DNA from: CAYMKL01 sp964390805 | Lineage (GTDB): Bacteria; Chloroflexota; Anaerolineae; VGOG01 | Assembly (NCBI GenBank): GCA_964390805.1 | Contig: CAYMKL010000150.1 | Coordinates: 1 to 15,586, forward strand | DNA length: 15,586 nt | Direction of reading: 5' to 3' | Shown here: positions 6,523-13,177 of the stretch, piece by piece | How the letters are laid out: each line of letters opens with the position of its first letter | Numbering within the stretch: position 1 is the stretch's first letter | Position numbers and translations under genes: made by a program | Notes under the pieces: model-generated | The model's input: only the letters and a program-made list of their open reading frames with translations | What the model was told of the DNA's origin: nothing | Databases searched by the model: none

Positions 6523-8160
6523 ATGCAAGAAGGGTTCCTGAAAGGGATAAAACGCGGAGAGACGGTCTTAGAGGCGAGGGGAATCACGAAGAGATTTCCC
6601 GGGGTCGTCGCCAATGACGGCATAGACTTCGAGATCAAAGCGGGTGAGATTCACGCCGTACTCGGGGAGAACGGCGCCGGGAAAACCACCTTGATGAATA
6701 TCCTGTTCGGGCTACTGCAGCCCGACGAAGGCGAGATCTACATGGGTGGTCAGAGGGTCAGATTCAGGTCGCCTCTGGACGCCATTGATCTGGGAATAGG
6801 GATGGTTCATCAACACCGCAAACTGGTGTCCGCTCACACGGTGATCGAGAATATCATCCTCGGGCACCCGAAGGCTGGAAGAATTCTGAACCTGAAGAGG
6901 GTGGAGGAGGAGATACAGGAACTCTGCGAGAGATACGGATTCAACGTCGCACTCAGGGCGAAAGTCTGGCAGCTTTCAGAGGGGGAAAAGCAGGTGGTGG
7001 AGATCCTGAAGACCCTCTATCGTGGGGCCAAGGTGCTCATCTTCGACGAGCCGACTTCTGCGCTGACGCCCCCCGAAACGAAGAAACTCCTGGCATCCAT
7101 CGAGGCCATGGCTAGAGATGAACTGGCCATCGTCCCGTTCATCACCCATAAGCTCCCCATCGTGCTGGCCATAAGCGACAGGGTGACAGTCCTGAGGCGT
7201 GGAAAAGTCACTGCCCGCTTAGAGACAGGGCGCGTAACGGAGAAGAGCCTGGCCAAGAAAATGGTGGGGAGAGAAGTCATCTTCAGGATGGAGAGGACAA
7301 AGGCCGAAGCCATGTTTTCGGCCGCTACAGAGAAGGGGAAACCCTTACTCCAGGTAGAAAACCTCTCCGCCCTCAGCGACAAAGGTTTTCTGGCTTTGGA
7401 CGGTGTTTCGTTTTCCATACGTGAAGGCGAAATCTTCGGCCTGGCCGGAGTCTCCGGTAACGGGCAACACGAGTTAGCCGAGGTTCTGGCCGGCCTCCGA
7501 AAGGCGGCGGGGGGTAAGGTCGTTTTCGAGGGGAAAGCCATCACCGCATCCTCTATCCTGGAAAGATGGAAGATAGGGATAGGATACATTCCCTGCGAAC
7601 GCATGGAAGTGGGTTCGATCGGCGACTTCTCCCTGGTGGAAAACATCGCCATGAACTCTTACTTCGACGATGATTTCTCCCGGCGAGGGATCCTGGACTA
7701 CGGGAAGATACGAAAGCTTACCGAAAGAATCGTCTCCGAGTACGATGTGGCGGCTCCGAGCCCAGATACGAAGGCCAAAAACCTATCCGGAGGAAATCTC
7801 CAAAGACTCATCCTGGCGCGTGTGCTCTCACGCAAGCCGCGGCTTCTGATCGCCAATCTACCAACCCAAGGACTTGACGTCGGGGCGACGGAGTTCGTTC
7901 GAAACAAGCTCATGGAGGCGAAGAAGGAAAAGGCCGCTATTCTCCTCATCTCCGAGGATCTCGATGAGATCTTATCGTTGAGCGATTGGGTGGCGCCGAT
8001 CTACGAAGGAAAGTTCATGGGCATCATTCCGGGAGAGGAGGCCAAGAGGGAGAGCGTAGGCGCTATGATGGCTGGCTTGCGTACCCCCCGCTTTCCCCCC
8101 CAAGCCTGCCCTGAGCGAGGTCGAAGGGTTGGGGAGGATGAAGGGGGGGAAGAGTCATGA
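6523..8160 (+). CDS. ABC transporter ATPase with two nucleotide-binding domains (nucleoside/sugar type)
   Basis: Energises import on the cytoplasmic side. Two fused ATPase domains, as in YufO/NupO- and sugar-type importers. Domain 1 has Walker A GENGAGKT at 48-55, a signature-like LSEGEKQ, Walker B VLIFDEP and an H-loop (FITHKL). Domain 2 has the usual degenerate Walker A (GVSGNGQ instead of GKT), signature LSGGN and Walker B-like LLIANLPTQGLD. It is 545 residues against about 500-520 normally. The extra 26 residues after MMAGL (about 515-519) are encoded by inserted repeat DNA. ATG 6523 has AGGAAG (6509-6514) 8 nt upstream. It overlaps the next permease gene by 4 nt (ATGA), implying translational coupling. 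It uses more AGA/AGG and ATA codons than the hydroxylase genes. Confidence 0.95.
   Translation: MQEGFLKGIKRGETVLEARGITKRFPGVVANDGIDFEIKAGEIHAVLGENGAGKTTLMNILFGLLQPDEGEIYMGGQRVRFRSPLDAIDLGIGMVHQHRKLVSAHTVIENIILGHPKAGRILNLKRVEEEIQELCERYGFNVALRAKVWQLSEGEKQVVEILKTLYRGAKVLIFDEPTSALTPPETKKLLASIEAMARDELAIVPFITHKLPIVLAISDRVTVLRRGKVTARLETGRVTEKSLAKKMVGREVIFRMERTKAEAMFSAATEKGKPLLQVENLSALSDKGFLALDGVSFSIREGEIFGLAGVSGNGQHELAEVLAGLRKAAGGKVVFEGKAITASSILERWKIGIGYIPCERMEVGSIGDFSLVENIAMNSYFDDDFSRRGILDYGKIRKLTERIVSEYDVAAPSPDTKAKNLSGGNLQRLILARVLSRKPRLLIANLPTQGLDVGATEFVRNKLMEAKKEKAAILLISEDLDEILSLSDWVAPIYEGKFMGIIPGEEAKRESVGAMMAGLRTPRFPPQACPERGRRVGEDEGGEES
8085..8150 (+). repeat. Dispersed palindromic repeat forming the 3' end of the ATPase gene
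   Basis: C-rich and G-rich flanks (CCCCAA at 8098-8103, TTGGGG at 8129-8134) enclose CCCTGAGC and GGTCGAAGGG (8109-8128), a version of a repeat common in environmental genomes. It is translated as the typical ACPERGRRVG peptide. The element lies wholly in frame in the ATPase tail and also supplies the G-rich ribosome site of the permease gene that starts at 8157. Confidence 0.7.
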
Positions 8161-9269
8161 AGATCGGTGGCTACGAATTGAAGCTCGAAAAGAGGTTGAC
8201 GTTGACCGGCTGGAGGGCAGCGATCATCTCGGTCCTGGCGATAATCTTCGCCCTCGCGCTTTTCAGCTCCATTTTCATCCTGGCCGAGGTCAACCCACTG
8301 CTCGCCTATCGAGAGATTTTCTCCTACGCTTTCGCAAACCCTTATGGCCTGCCGCTGACGATCAACAGGTTCATCTTCCTGTTGCTGTGTACGTCAGCGT
8401 TCATCATCCCTTTCAAGGCTGGGCTCTGGAACATCGGGATGCCGGGACAGCTTTACGCCGGTGCGTTGGGCGCTTTCGCAGTCCTATTTGCCTTTGGCGT
8501 AAAGGAGTTTCGTACCTCGGATCTTTCCCCTGGAATTCTCATAACATTGATGTTGATCGCGGCAGCCTCGGGCGGTATAGTGCTTGGAACGATTGCCGGG
8601 TTTCTGAAGGGGAAGTTCAACATCAACGAGATCGTGGTGACCATGATATTGAACTTCATAGCTTTCTGGCTGGTTTCCCACATGATCAAAGAGGGAGGTC
8701 CCTTCATGAATCCTGGCGGGAGAGGCGAAAGCTTCGAGCTACCCCCCTCTGTTTACGCGCCTCTGATCATGGGCGTCCCCTTCACCATCTTCCTCGCTCT
8801 TGGGGTAGCCGTATTACTGTTCTTCATATTCGCCAAAACCAAAATAGGATATCAAATCAAGGCTCACGGTCATAGCCCGGCTGCGGCCAGATATGCTGGG
8901 ATCAGCCCATTCAGGATATCGCTACTGGTTTTCGTCATCGGAGGCGCCGTGGCTGGCTTGGCTGGGTATCACTATTTCGCTGCGGTCCCCGGCGTCTATA
9001 AAATCGCGAGGACCTATGGATACTTCGGTGATCTGGCTTTCTATGGGATCATATGTGGATTGATTTCCCTCGGAAACCCTTTAGCGGCGATTCCGGTCGC
9101 ACTGCTCTTCGGAGGATTGTCCATAGGCGGCAGATTCGTCCAGGGAAAACTCCACTTGGGCTTCGGCGTGGACTATGCCCTGCTCGGAGTTTTAATGATC
9201 ACGCTCGTCGCTTTTCAGTTCTTCTACCGTTATAGAGTCGTGTTGGCAAAAACAGGGAGGAGAGGTTAG
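8157..9269 (+). CDS. ABC importer permease (NupP-like, BPD_transp_2 family)
   Basis: First of two membrane subunits that form the transport channel. 370 residues with about nine hydrophobic segments, near 20-42, 66-86, 96-115, 124-150, 157-180, 205-230, 255-276, 295-320 and 338-358. The KAGLWNIGMPGQLYAGALGA stretch and the later EAA-like loop (KAHGHSPAAARYAGI) are typical of the nucleoside/branched-chain-type permease family. The start overlaps the ATPase stop (ATGA). The partner permease begins immediately after its stop codon. Cell location is the cytoplasmic membrane. Substrate follows that of the BMP-type binding protein, probably a nucleoside or purine-like compound (inference from family). 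Confidence 0.93.
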   Translation: MKIGGYELKLEKRLTLTGWRAAIISVLAIIFALALFSSIFILAEVNPLLAYREIFSYAFANPYGLPLTINRFIFLLLCTSAFIIPFKAGLWNIGMPGQLYAGALGAFAVLFAFGVKEFRTSDLSPGILITLMLIAAASGGIVLGTIAGFLKGKFNINEIVVTMILNFIAFWLVSHMIKEGGPFMNPGGRGESFELPPSVYAPLIMGVPFTIFLALGVAVLLFFIFAKTKIGYQIKAHGHSPAAARYAGISPFRISLLVFVIGGAVAGLAGYHYFAAVPGVYKIARTYGYFGDLAFYGIICGLISLGNPLAAIPVALLFGGLSIGGRFVQGKLHLGFGVDYALLGVLMITLVAFQFFYRYRVVLAKTGRRG

Positions 9270-10145
9270 ATGTGGGAGTTCATCGTTAGAAGTCTAGAAG
9301 CCTCAACGATTTTCACCTTTGCCGCTCTCGGCGAGCTCATTAACCAGCGCTCAGGAGTTCTGAACGTTGGGATCGAGGGCGTGATGCTTTTTGGGGCCAC
9401 GCTGGGTTTCATCGTCGCTAAATCCACCGGGAGCTACTTGCTCGGCTTCTTGGCAGGGATCGCCATCGGAGGCCTGCTCGGCCTTCTGCACGGATTCTTT
9501 TCCGTAACGCTGGGGGTTGACCAAGTCGTGGTCGGGATGGGGATATGGATCCTCGGCTTCGGCCTCACCACCTACATAGGCAACCCATACACAGGGCCTT
9601 TGGGGATGGAGAGGATATCCACTATCTTGGGTCTTTCTCCATTCTTCTACGTCGGAATCGCGCTGGTAGTCGTTTCGTGGTTCGTGCTCTCCAAGACGAG
9701 CTTGGGGCTGAGGATAAGATCGGTGGGAGAGAATCCTTCCGTCTCGGAAGTCTCAGGTATAGACGTCACCAAAACTCGCTATCTCTGTGTAACAGTCGGT
9801 GGGATGCTGATGGGGCTTTCGGGCGCCATCTACTCTCTGTTTTACAACCCGGTCTGGAACTATAACTTTCTCATGGGGTGGGGTTTCATCGCTCTGGCCC
9901 TCGTCTTCTTCTCCATGTGGAATCCTTTTATCCTGGTCGGTGGTTCCTTGCTTTTTGGAACCCTGTGGCAACTCTCGCTCAACCCGCAACTCGTACTCCC
10001 CGGCGTTTTGTCCAGGTACATCTGGAGGACGGTTCCCTTTGTCATCACCATAGGGGTTTTGCTGATCATCTCCACGAAGTGGTTCAGGATCAGGTGGGGG
10101 GCAGCGAAACCCGAAGCGCTCGGAACGCCCTACGCAAAAGAGTGA
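9270..10145 (+). CDS. ABC importer permease (NupQ-like, BPD_transp_2 family)
   Basis: Second membrane subunit of the importer. 291 residues with roughly eight hydrophobic segments. It contains the family hallmark GELINQRSGVLNVGIEGVML near residues 22-41 and the loop LRIRSVGENPSVSEVSGID near 146-165 that contacts the ATPase. Typical NupQ-like permeases are about 300 residues, so it is complete. ATG 9270 follows the previous stop codon with no gap and has GGGAGGAGAGG just upstream, inside the end of the previous gene. Together with the preceding two genes it completes a four-gene BMP-type ABC importer. Like the ATPase it uses many AGG/AGA and ATA codons. Confidence 0.93.
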   Translation: MWEFIVRSLEASTIFTFAALGELINQRSGVLNVGIEGVMLFGATLGFIVAKSTGSYLLGFLAGIAIGGLLGLLHGFFSVTLGVDQVVVGMGIWILGFGLTTYIGNPYTGPLGMERISTILGLSPFFYVGIALVVVSWFVLSKTSLGLRIRSVGENPSVSEVSGIDVTKTRYLCVTVGGMLMGLSGAIYSLFYNPVWNYNFLMGWGFIALALVFFSMWNPFILVGGSLLFGTLWQLSLNPQLVLPGVLSRYIWRTVPFVITIGVLLIISTKWFRIRWGAAKPEALGTPYAKE

Positions 10146-10164
10146 AGGGTGAGCGATAACGAGA

Positions 10165-10189
10165 AGGGGCGGTCATACAGGCCGCCCCT
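10165..10189 (+). repeat. Short GC-rich hairpin after the ABC operon
   Basis: AGGGGCGG (10165-10172) pairs perfectly with CCGCCCCT (10182-10189) around a 9-nt loop, 20 nt after the last permease gene. It has no following T-run, so it is not a canonical Rho-independent terminator. It looks like a member of a dispersed TAGGGGCG-type repeat family, a relative of which may lie inside the gene at 13178-15547. Confidence 0.6.
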
Positions 10190-10200
10190 ACCATTTTCGG

Positions 10201-10295
10201 CGTGTCATTGCGAGGCGCGCTGTTTGCGCCGAAGCAATCTCCAGCCCACGACAGAGGGGATTGCTTCGCTCCCTGCGGTCGCTCGCAATGACACG
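10201..10295 (+). repeat. REP-like dispersed palindrome
   Basis: A 95-bp interrupted inverted repeat. The 14-bp outer arms CGTGTCATTGCGAG (10201-10214) and 10282-10295 are perfect complements, and inner arms GAAGCAATC (10231-10239) pair with 10259-10267. Elements of this 'TGTCATTGCGAG ... GAAGCAATC' form are widespread in many environmental bacterial genomes, including Chloroflexota. It covers most of the spacer between the permease and hydrolase genes. Confidence 0.85.
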
Positions 10296-10314
10296 GATGG
10301 GTGGAGAAGTGAAA

Positions 10315-10956
10315 GTGGAAAAGAAAACGGTTGTACTCGTGCATGGCTTCGCTTCTTCGGGACAATCCACCAAGGCCCGATACCTGAAAGAGCAGTTCAA
10401 AGCGTTTCCCCAGGTGGGATTCCACGCCGTAGATTTTAATCCGACCCCCAAGGATTTTGAATACGTGACCACAACCGGACGGATCAGCCGCCTGCGGCAA
10501 TATGTGCTGGATCATGATCTGGGGAATATCAGCATCATTGGCAGCTCGTATGGCGGATTGATCGCCCTGCATTATGCGCACCGATTCGGCGGCGTCGAGA
10601 AAATGCTTCTCCTGGCCCCCGGCGTGACCTGGCTGTCGGGGGGACTTTCGGAGAAGGAACTTGAACGATGGAAAGAGGCTGGCGCTGCACCAGTTTTCCA
10701 CAATGCATTTGAGGGCGAGATTCCCATCAGGTATGACCTTCAGGTAGATGGGCTTCGCTATCTTGAGCCCATTCCGCCCGCAGCCCCTATCACCATCATT
10801 CATGGCCACAACGACGACATTGTACCGATAGAGCCCATCCGAGTGTATGCGGCCAACTTTCCCGATAGCGTTCACCTGATCGAGGTGGATGCAGATCACA
10901 ATCTCAATGGTCATTTGGACTTCATTTGGGGATACGTAGAGTCCTTTCTGCTCTGA
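10315..10956 (+). CDS. Small alpha/beta hydrolase, YqiA/UPF0227-like esterase
   Basis: Probable cytoplasmic esterase or related hydrolase of about 213 residues; natural substrate unknown. The fold is shown by an oxyanion-type VLVHGFASSGQSTKA near the start, the nucleophile elbow G-S-S-Y-G with Ser78, an acid at Asp167 or Asp168 in NDDIVP, and His195 in DADHN. GTG 10315 is preferred because GGAG (10303-10306) lies 8 nt upstream. In-frame ATGs at 10288 and 10297 lie in or at the edge of the repeat and have no ribosome site. If either were used, the protein would gain 6-9 residues. It stands between the importer and the second hydroxylase and may be functionally unrelated to both. Confidence 0.82.
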   Translation: MEKKTVVLVHGFASSGQSTKARYLKEQFKAFPQVGFHAVDFNPTPKDFEYVTTTGRISRLRQYVLDHDLGNISIIGSSYGGLIALHYAHRFGGVEKMLLLAPGVTWLSGGLSEKELERWKEAGAAPVFHNAFEGEIPIRYDLQVDGLRYLEPIPPAAPITIIHGHNDDIVPIEPIRVYAANFPDSVHLIEVDADHNLNGHLDFIWGYVESFLL

Positions 10957-10990
10957 CGCAACGCACAATACGACGTGTTGCGTATTCCGT
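10956..10990 (+). repeat. Short heptamer array E after the hydrolase gene
   Basis: Five 7-bp units start at the last base of the hydrolase stop codon. Unit 1, ACGCAAC, is the exact reverse complement of unit 4, GTTGCGT. AATACG (10967-10972) also pairs with CGTATT (10981-10986). It is shorter and more degenerate than the other arrays. The remaining bases to 11037 show no clear structure; AAGGAGGT (11038-11045) belongs to the next gene. Confidence 0.6.
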
Positions 10991-11052
10991 CATCTCTCAG
11001 GCACCAGTGACCCTTTCCGAAGAATCTCGTTTTCAGCAAGGAGGTTAGCAAC

Positions 11053-11979
11053 GTGACAGCAAGACCTGGTCTTCCCAATTTCGACTACGTGAGGGCGAGA
11101 GCCCTCGACAAGGTGACCCGCCTCCTTGAGGAGCACGGGGAGGCGGCGCGCCTGCTGATGGGCGGCACCGACCTCTTCGTGCGCATGCGCGATGGCCTCA
11201 TCCGTCCCCAGATCGTAGTGGACGTCAAGCACCTGCCCGGTATGCGTGACATCGTTTACGACCAACAGACGGGTCTGACCATCGGCGCGGCAGCCACGAT
11301 GAACGAAGTCGCCCGCCACCCAGACGTGCAGGCCCACTACCCGCTGCTGGCGGAGTCGGCCAACTCCGTCGCCTCGTATCAACTGCGCAACCGCGCTACC
11401 ATAGGCGGCAACCTGTGCAACGGCTCCCCTGCCGCCGATACCGCCCCGGCAGTGTTGGTGCTGGAGGGGTGGATCGTTCTCCACGGCTCCAGTGGACAGC
11501 GAGAGGTGCCAGCAGACGAGTTCTTCCTGGGCCCGGGCGAGACGGCGATGCAGGCAGGTGAGTTGATGACAGCCATCCGTATCCCAGTCCCGCCAGCCAA
11601 TTCCACCGGCCGCTATCTCAAGCTGGGCCGCAACAAGGCTGGCGACCTAGCCATCGCCGGCGTGGCCGTCTTCGGCTTCCCGGATGGACCTGTAGGACAA
11701 GTTGGCAACTTGTCCTACCACTTCCGCATCGGGTTGGCGTCGGTCGCCCCGGTGCCGCTGCGCGCACTGGAGGCGGAAGAGGTGTTGGCAGCCAATCCAC
11801 CAGGAGAAGAAATCTTCGCCCTGGCCGCCGAGAAAGCAGTGGAAGCCTCAAGCCCCATTGACGACGTGCGCGCCAGCGCCGCGTATCGTAGGGCGATGGT
11901 GCGGGCGCTGACGCTGCGGGGATTGCGGGAGGTGTGGGGACAGCTACGGAACACGCAACACGAAACACGTGGCGCGTGA
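11053..11979 (+). CDS. FAD-binding subunit of the second molybdenum hydroxylase
   Basis: Flavin subunit of a second M/S/L enzyme, 308 residues. FAD motifs are LLMGGTDL at 34-41 and RNRATIGGNLCNGSPAAD at about 112-129. The C-N-G-S-P-A-A-D form is nearer to xanthine/4-hydroxybenzoyl-CoA-type flavoproteins than the HADPSAE form of the first operon. GTG 11053 is well supported by AAGGAGGT (11038-11045) with a 7-nt gap. Two parts look repeat-derived: residues about 214-222 (VGQVGNLSY) come from a perfect palindrome at 11692-11718, inserted in frame before the conserved RIGLASVAP strand, and the final RNTQHETRGA comes from a heptamer array. Neither disrupts the FAD motifs, so the protein is probably functional. 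Confidence 0.92.
   Translation: MTARPGLPNFDYVRARALDKVTRLLEEHGEAARLLMGGTDLFVRMRDGLIRPQIVVDVKHLPGMRDIVYDQQTGLTIGAAATMNEVARHPDVQAHYPLLAESANSVASYQLRNRATIGGNLCNGSPAADTAPAVLVLEGWIVLHGSSGQREVPADEFFLGPGETAMQAGELMTAIRIPVPPANSTGRYLKLGRNKAGDLAIAGVAVFGFPDGPVGQVGNLSYHFRIGLASVAPVPLRALEAEEVLAANPPGEEIFALAAEKAVEASSPIDDVRASAAYRRAMVRALTLRGLREVWGQLRNTQHETRGA
11692..11718 (+). repeat. Perfect palindrome inserted in frame in the FAD-subunit gene
   Basis: GTAGGACAAGTTG (11692-11704), one central G, then the exact reverse complement at 11706-11718. I recognise the core as resembling a dispersed palindrome usually found between genes. Here it is read in frame as residues 214-222 of the flavin subunit and adds a loop just before a conserved strand. 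Confidence 0.8.
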
Positions 11980-11991
11980 TGCGTGTTGTTT
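11950..11991 (+). repeat. Heptamer array F between FAD and Fe-S genes of the second operon
   Basis: Six 7-bp units. The first three are near-identical (AACACGC, AACACGA, AACACGT) and the last three run toward the complementary sense. The outer arms AACACGCA (11950-11957) and TGCGTGTT (11980-11987) pair. The array encodes the last residues of the FAD subunit, includes its stop codon (11977-11979), and ends 3 nt before AAGGAG (11995-12000) of the next gene. Confidence 0.8.
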
Positions 11992-12006
11992 ACTAAGGAG
12001 ATGAAA

Positions 12007-12501
12007 ATGGCTAATCACCCAATCACTGTGACTGTGAACGGTTCTAAGGAGTACCTGGACGTTCCCTCGAACATGACGCTGCTGCAACTGCTGCGGGAGA
12101 AGTTGGCGCTGACCGGCACCAAGAACGGCTGCGAGGCCGGCGAGTGCGGGGCCTGCACCGTGCTGATGAACGGCGAGCCGGTCAACTCCTGCCTGGCGCT
12201 GGCGGTGGAGGCGGATGGGGCCGAGGTCGTCACCGTCGAGGGACTGGCCCACGGCGGAAGGGCTCGCGAAGACCAGTTGACGCCTTTGCAGCAAGCCTTT
12301 GTAGACCACAACGCCGTTCAGTGCGGCTTCTGTACGCCGGGGATGTTGATCTCCGCTCACGCGCTGCTGGAGCGCTGTAAGCGAAGCGGCGCGCACCCGA
12401 CCGAGGAGGAGATCAAGACAGCGCTGGTCGGCAACCTATGCCGCTGTACCGGATACAACCGCATCGTGCAAGCAGTACAGAAGACAGCACAAGGTCTGTG
12501 A
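12007..12501 (+). CDS. [2Fe-2S] subunit of the second molybdenum hydroxylase
   Basis: Two-cluster electron-transfer subunit of 164 residues. Cluster ligands are Cys42, Cys47, Cys50 and Cys62 in the N-terminal ferredoxin-like domain, and Cys106, Cys109, Cys145 and Cys147 in the C-terminal domain (QCGFCTPG, LCRCTGY). All eight are present. A slightly longer linker (LAHGGRAREDQLTPLQQ) than in the first operon is typical of xanthine/nicotinate-type small subunits. ATG 12007 is chosen because AAGGAG (11995-12000) is 6 nt upstream. ATG 12001 would have no spacing and 11983 lies in repeat DNA. It follows the FAD gene closely, but its Mo-subunit partner is separated by about 680 nt holding an unrelated gene. 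Confidence 0.95.
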   Translation: MANHPITVTVNGSKEYLDVPSNMTLLQLLREKLALTGTKNGCEAGECGACTVLMNGEPVNSCLALAVEADGAEVVTVEGLAHGGRAREDQLTPLQQAFVDHNAVQCGFCTPGMLISAHALLERCKRSGAHPTEEEIKTALVGNLCRCTGYNRIVQAVQKTAQGL

Positions 12502-12971
12502 AGTGGGGCCAAGTACAGGTGCAGCACCATGTTGAAGTTGATCAGAGCGTCAAGATAGAGCAAACGCGGGGAGATACTGTGTTGGCATTCTCTGACGATG
12601 TGGAACGGGCCATTCTCATCACAGCTGAGGTCAAACGAGCCTGTCAGCAAGAGTTACGTGCCAAAGGGGTGAAGCCTGGTATGATCGTACTGCGCATGTT
12701 TGCGGCTGGGCTCCTATTGCTTCTGAAGAGTCAGATGGAAGGCATCGGCAGTGTAACAATTGACACTGAGTACGAGGGAAAAGAAGGGGAAATCAAAGGA
12801 TTACTGCTTCGCTTCATCCTCAAGTGGATTCCTACCTTCTCAAAAGAAGCCATCATCTTCCGGCCAGTAGGAAGGCAGTCTCGAGCACACATACTGGCCT
12901 GGGAAATCCATAGGGGACAACGTCAAGCCGACAAGCAGGCAAACCTGAGAGAGCTATTGCAGTATTGCTGA
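12498..12971 (+). CDS. Hypothetical protein between S and L genes, possibly frameshifted
   Basis: No confident family. About 157 residues if GTG 12498 is used, which overlaps the Fe-S stop codon by 4 nt; GTG 12519 is an alternative. It has no signal peptide. One hydrophobic stretch (IVLRMFAAGLLLLL) follows a basic segment, then VTIDTEYEGKE and AHILAWEIHRG. The alternation of short strands and acidic residues vaguely recalls an RNase H-like fold, but I cannot support that assignment. After TGA 12969-12971 a -1 shift near 12965 would continue for about 37 more protein-like codons to TAA 13076-13078, so the gene may carry a one-base deletion. It does not belong to any hydroxylase operon I know and looks like an intruder. 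Confidence 0.55.
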   Translation: MKWGQVQVQHHVEVDQSVKIEQTRGDTVLAFSDDVERAILITAEVKRACQQELRAKGVKPGMIVLRMFAAGLLLLLKSQMEGIGSVTIDTEYEGKEGEIKGLLLRFILKWIPTFSKEAIIFRPVGRQSRAHILAWEIHRGQRQADKQANLRELLQYC

Positions 12972-13177
12972 AAGAAGGCAAAAAATCGGGTGGGCGCCTG
13001 TATCAGGGCACTCGCAGCCAGGCTCACATCCCTGGAGTGGTTACCGTGGAGGCACCTGGCCACCCGATTCTCTGGTAACAATAATACCACAGATCACCTA
13101 TGATGTCAAATCAACACCTCTCACCCATGACGGGTGCCCGGACAACGGGCGAGAGCGTTGGATTAGGAGCGAGTGAA

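Noticed and set aside
10090..10968. Antisense open frame (about 290 codons) across the repeat and the hydrolase
   Set aside because: It mostly mirrors the hydrolase gene and translates the REP-like palindrome into its usual low-information peptide; no independent support.
12984..13069. 10-bp perfect inverted pair (AATCGGGTGG and its complement) as a terminator or structured RNA
   Set aside because: The 66-nt loop is long, no T-run follows, and the same DNA reads as a plausible frameshifted coding tail. Kept only as an alternative explanation of that segment.
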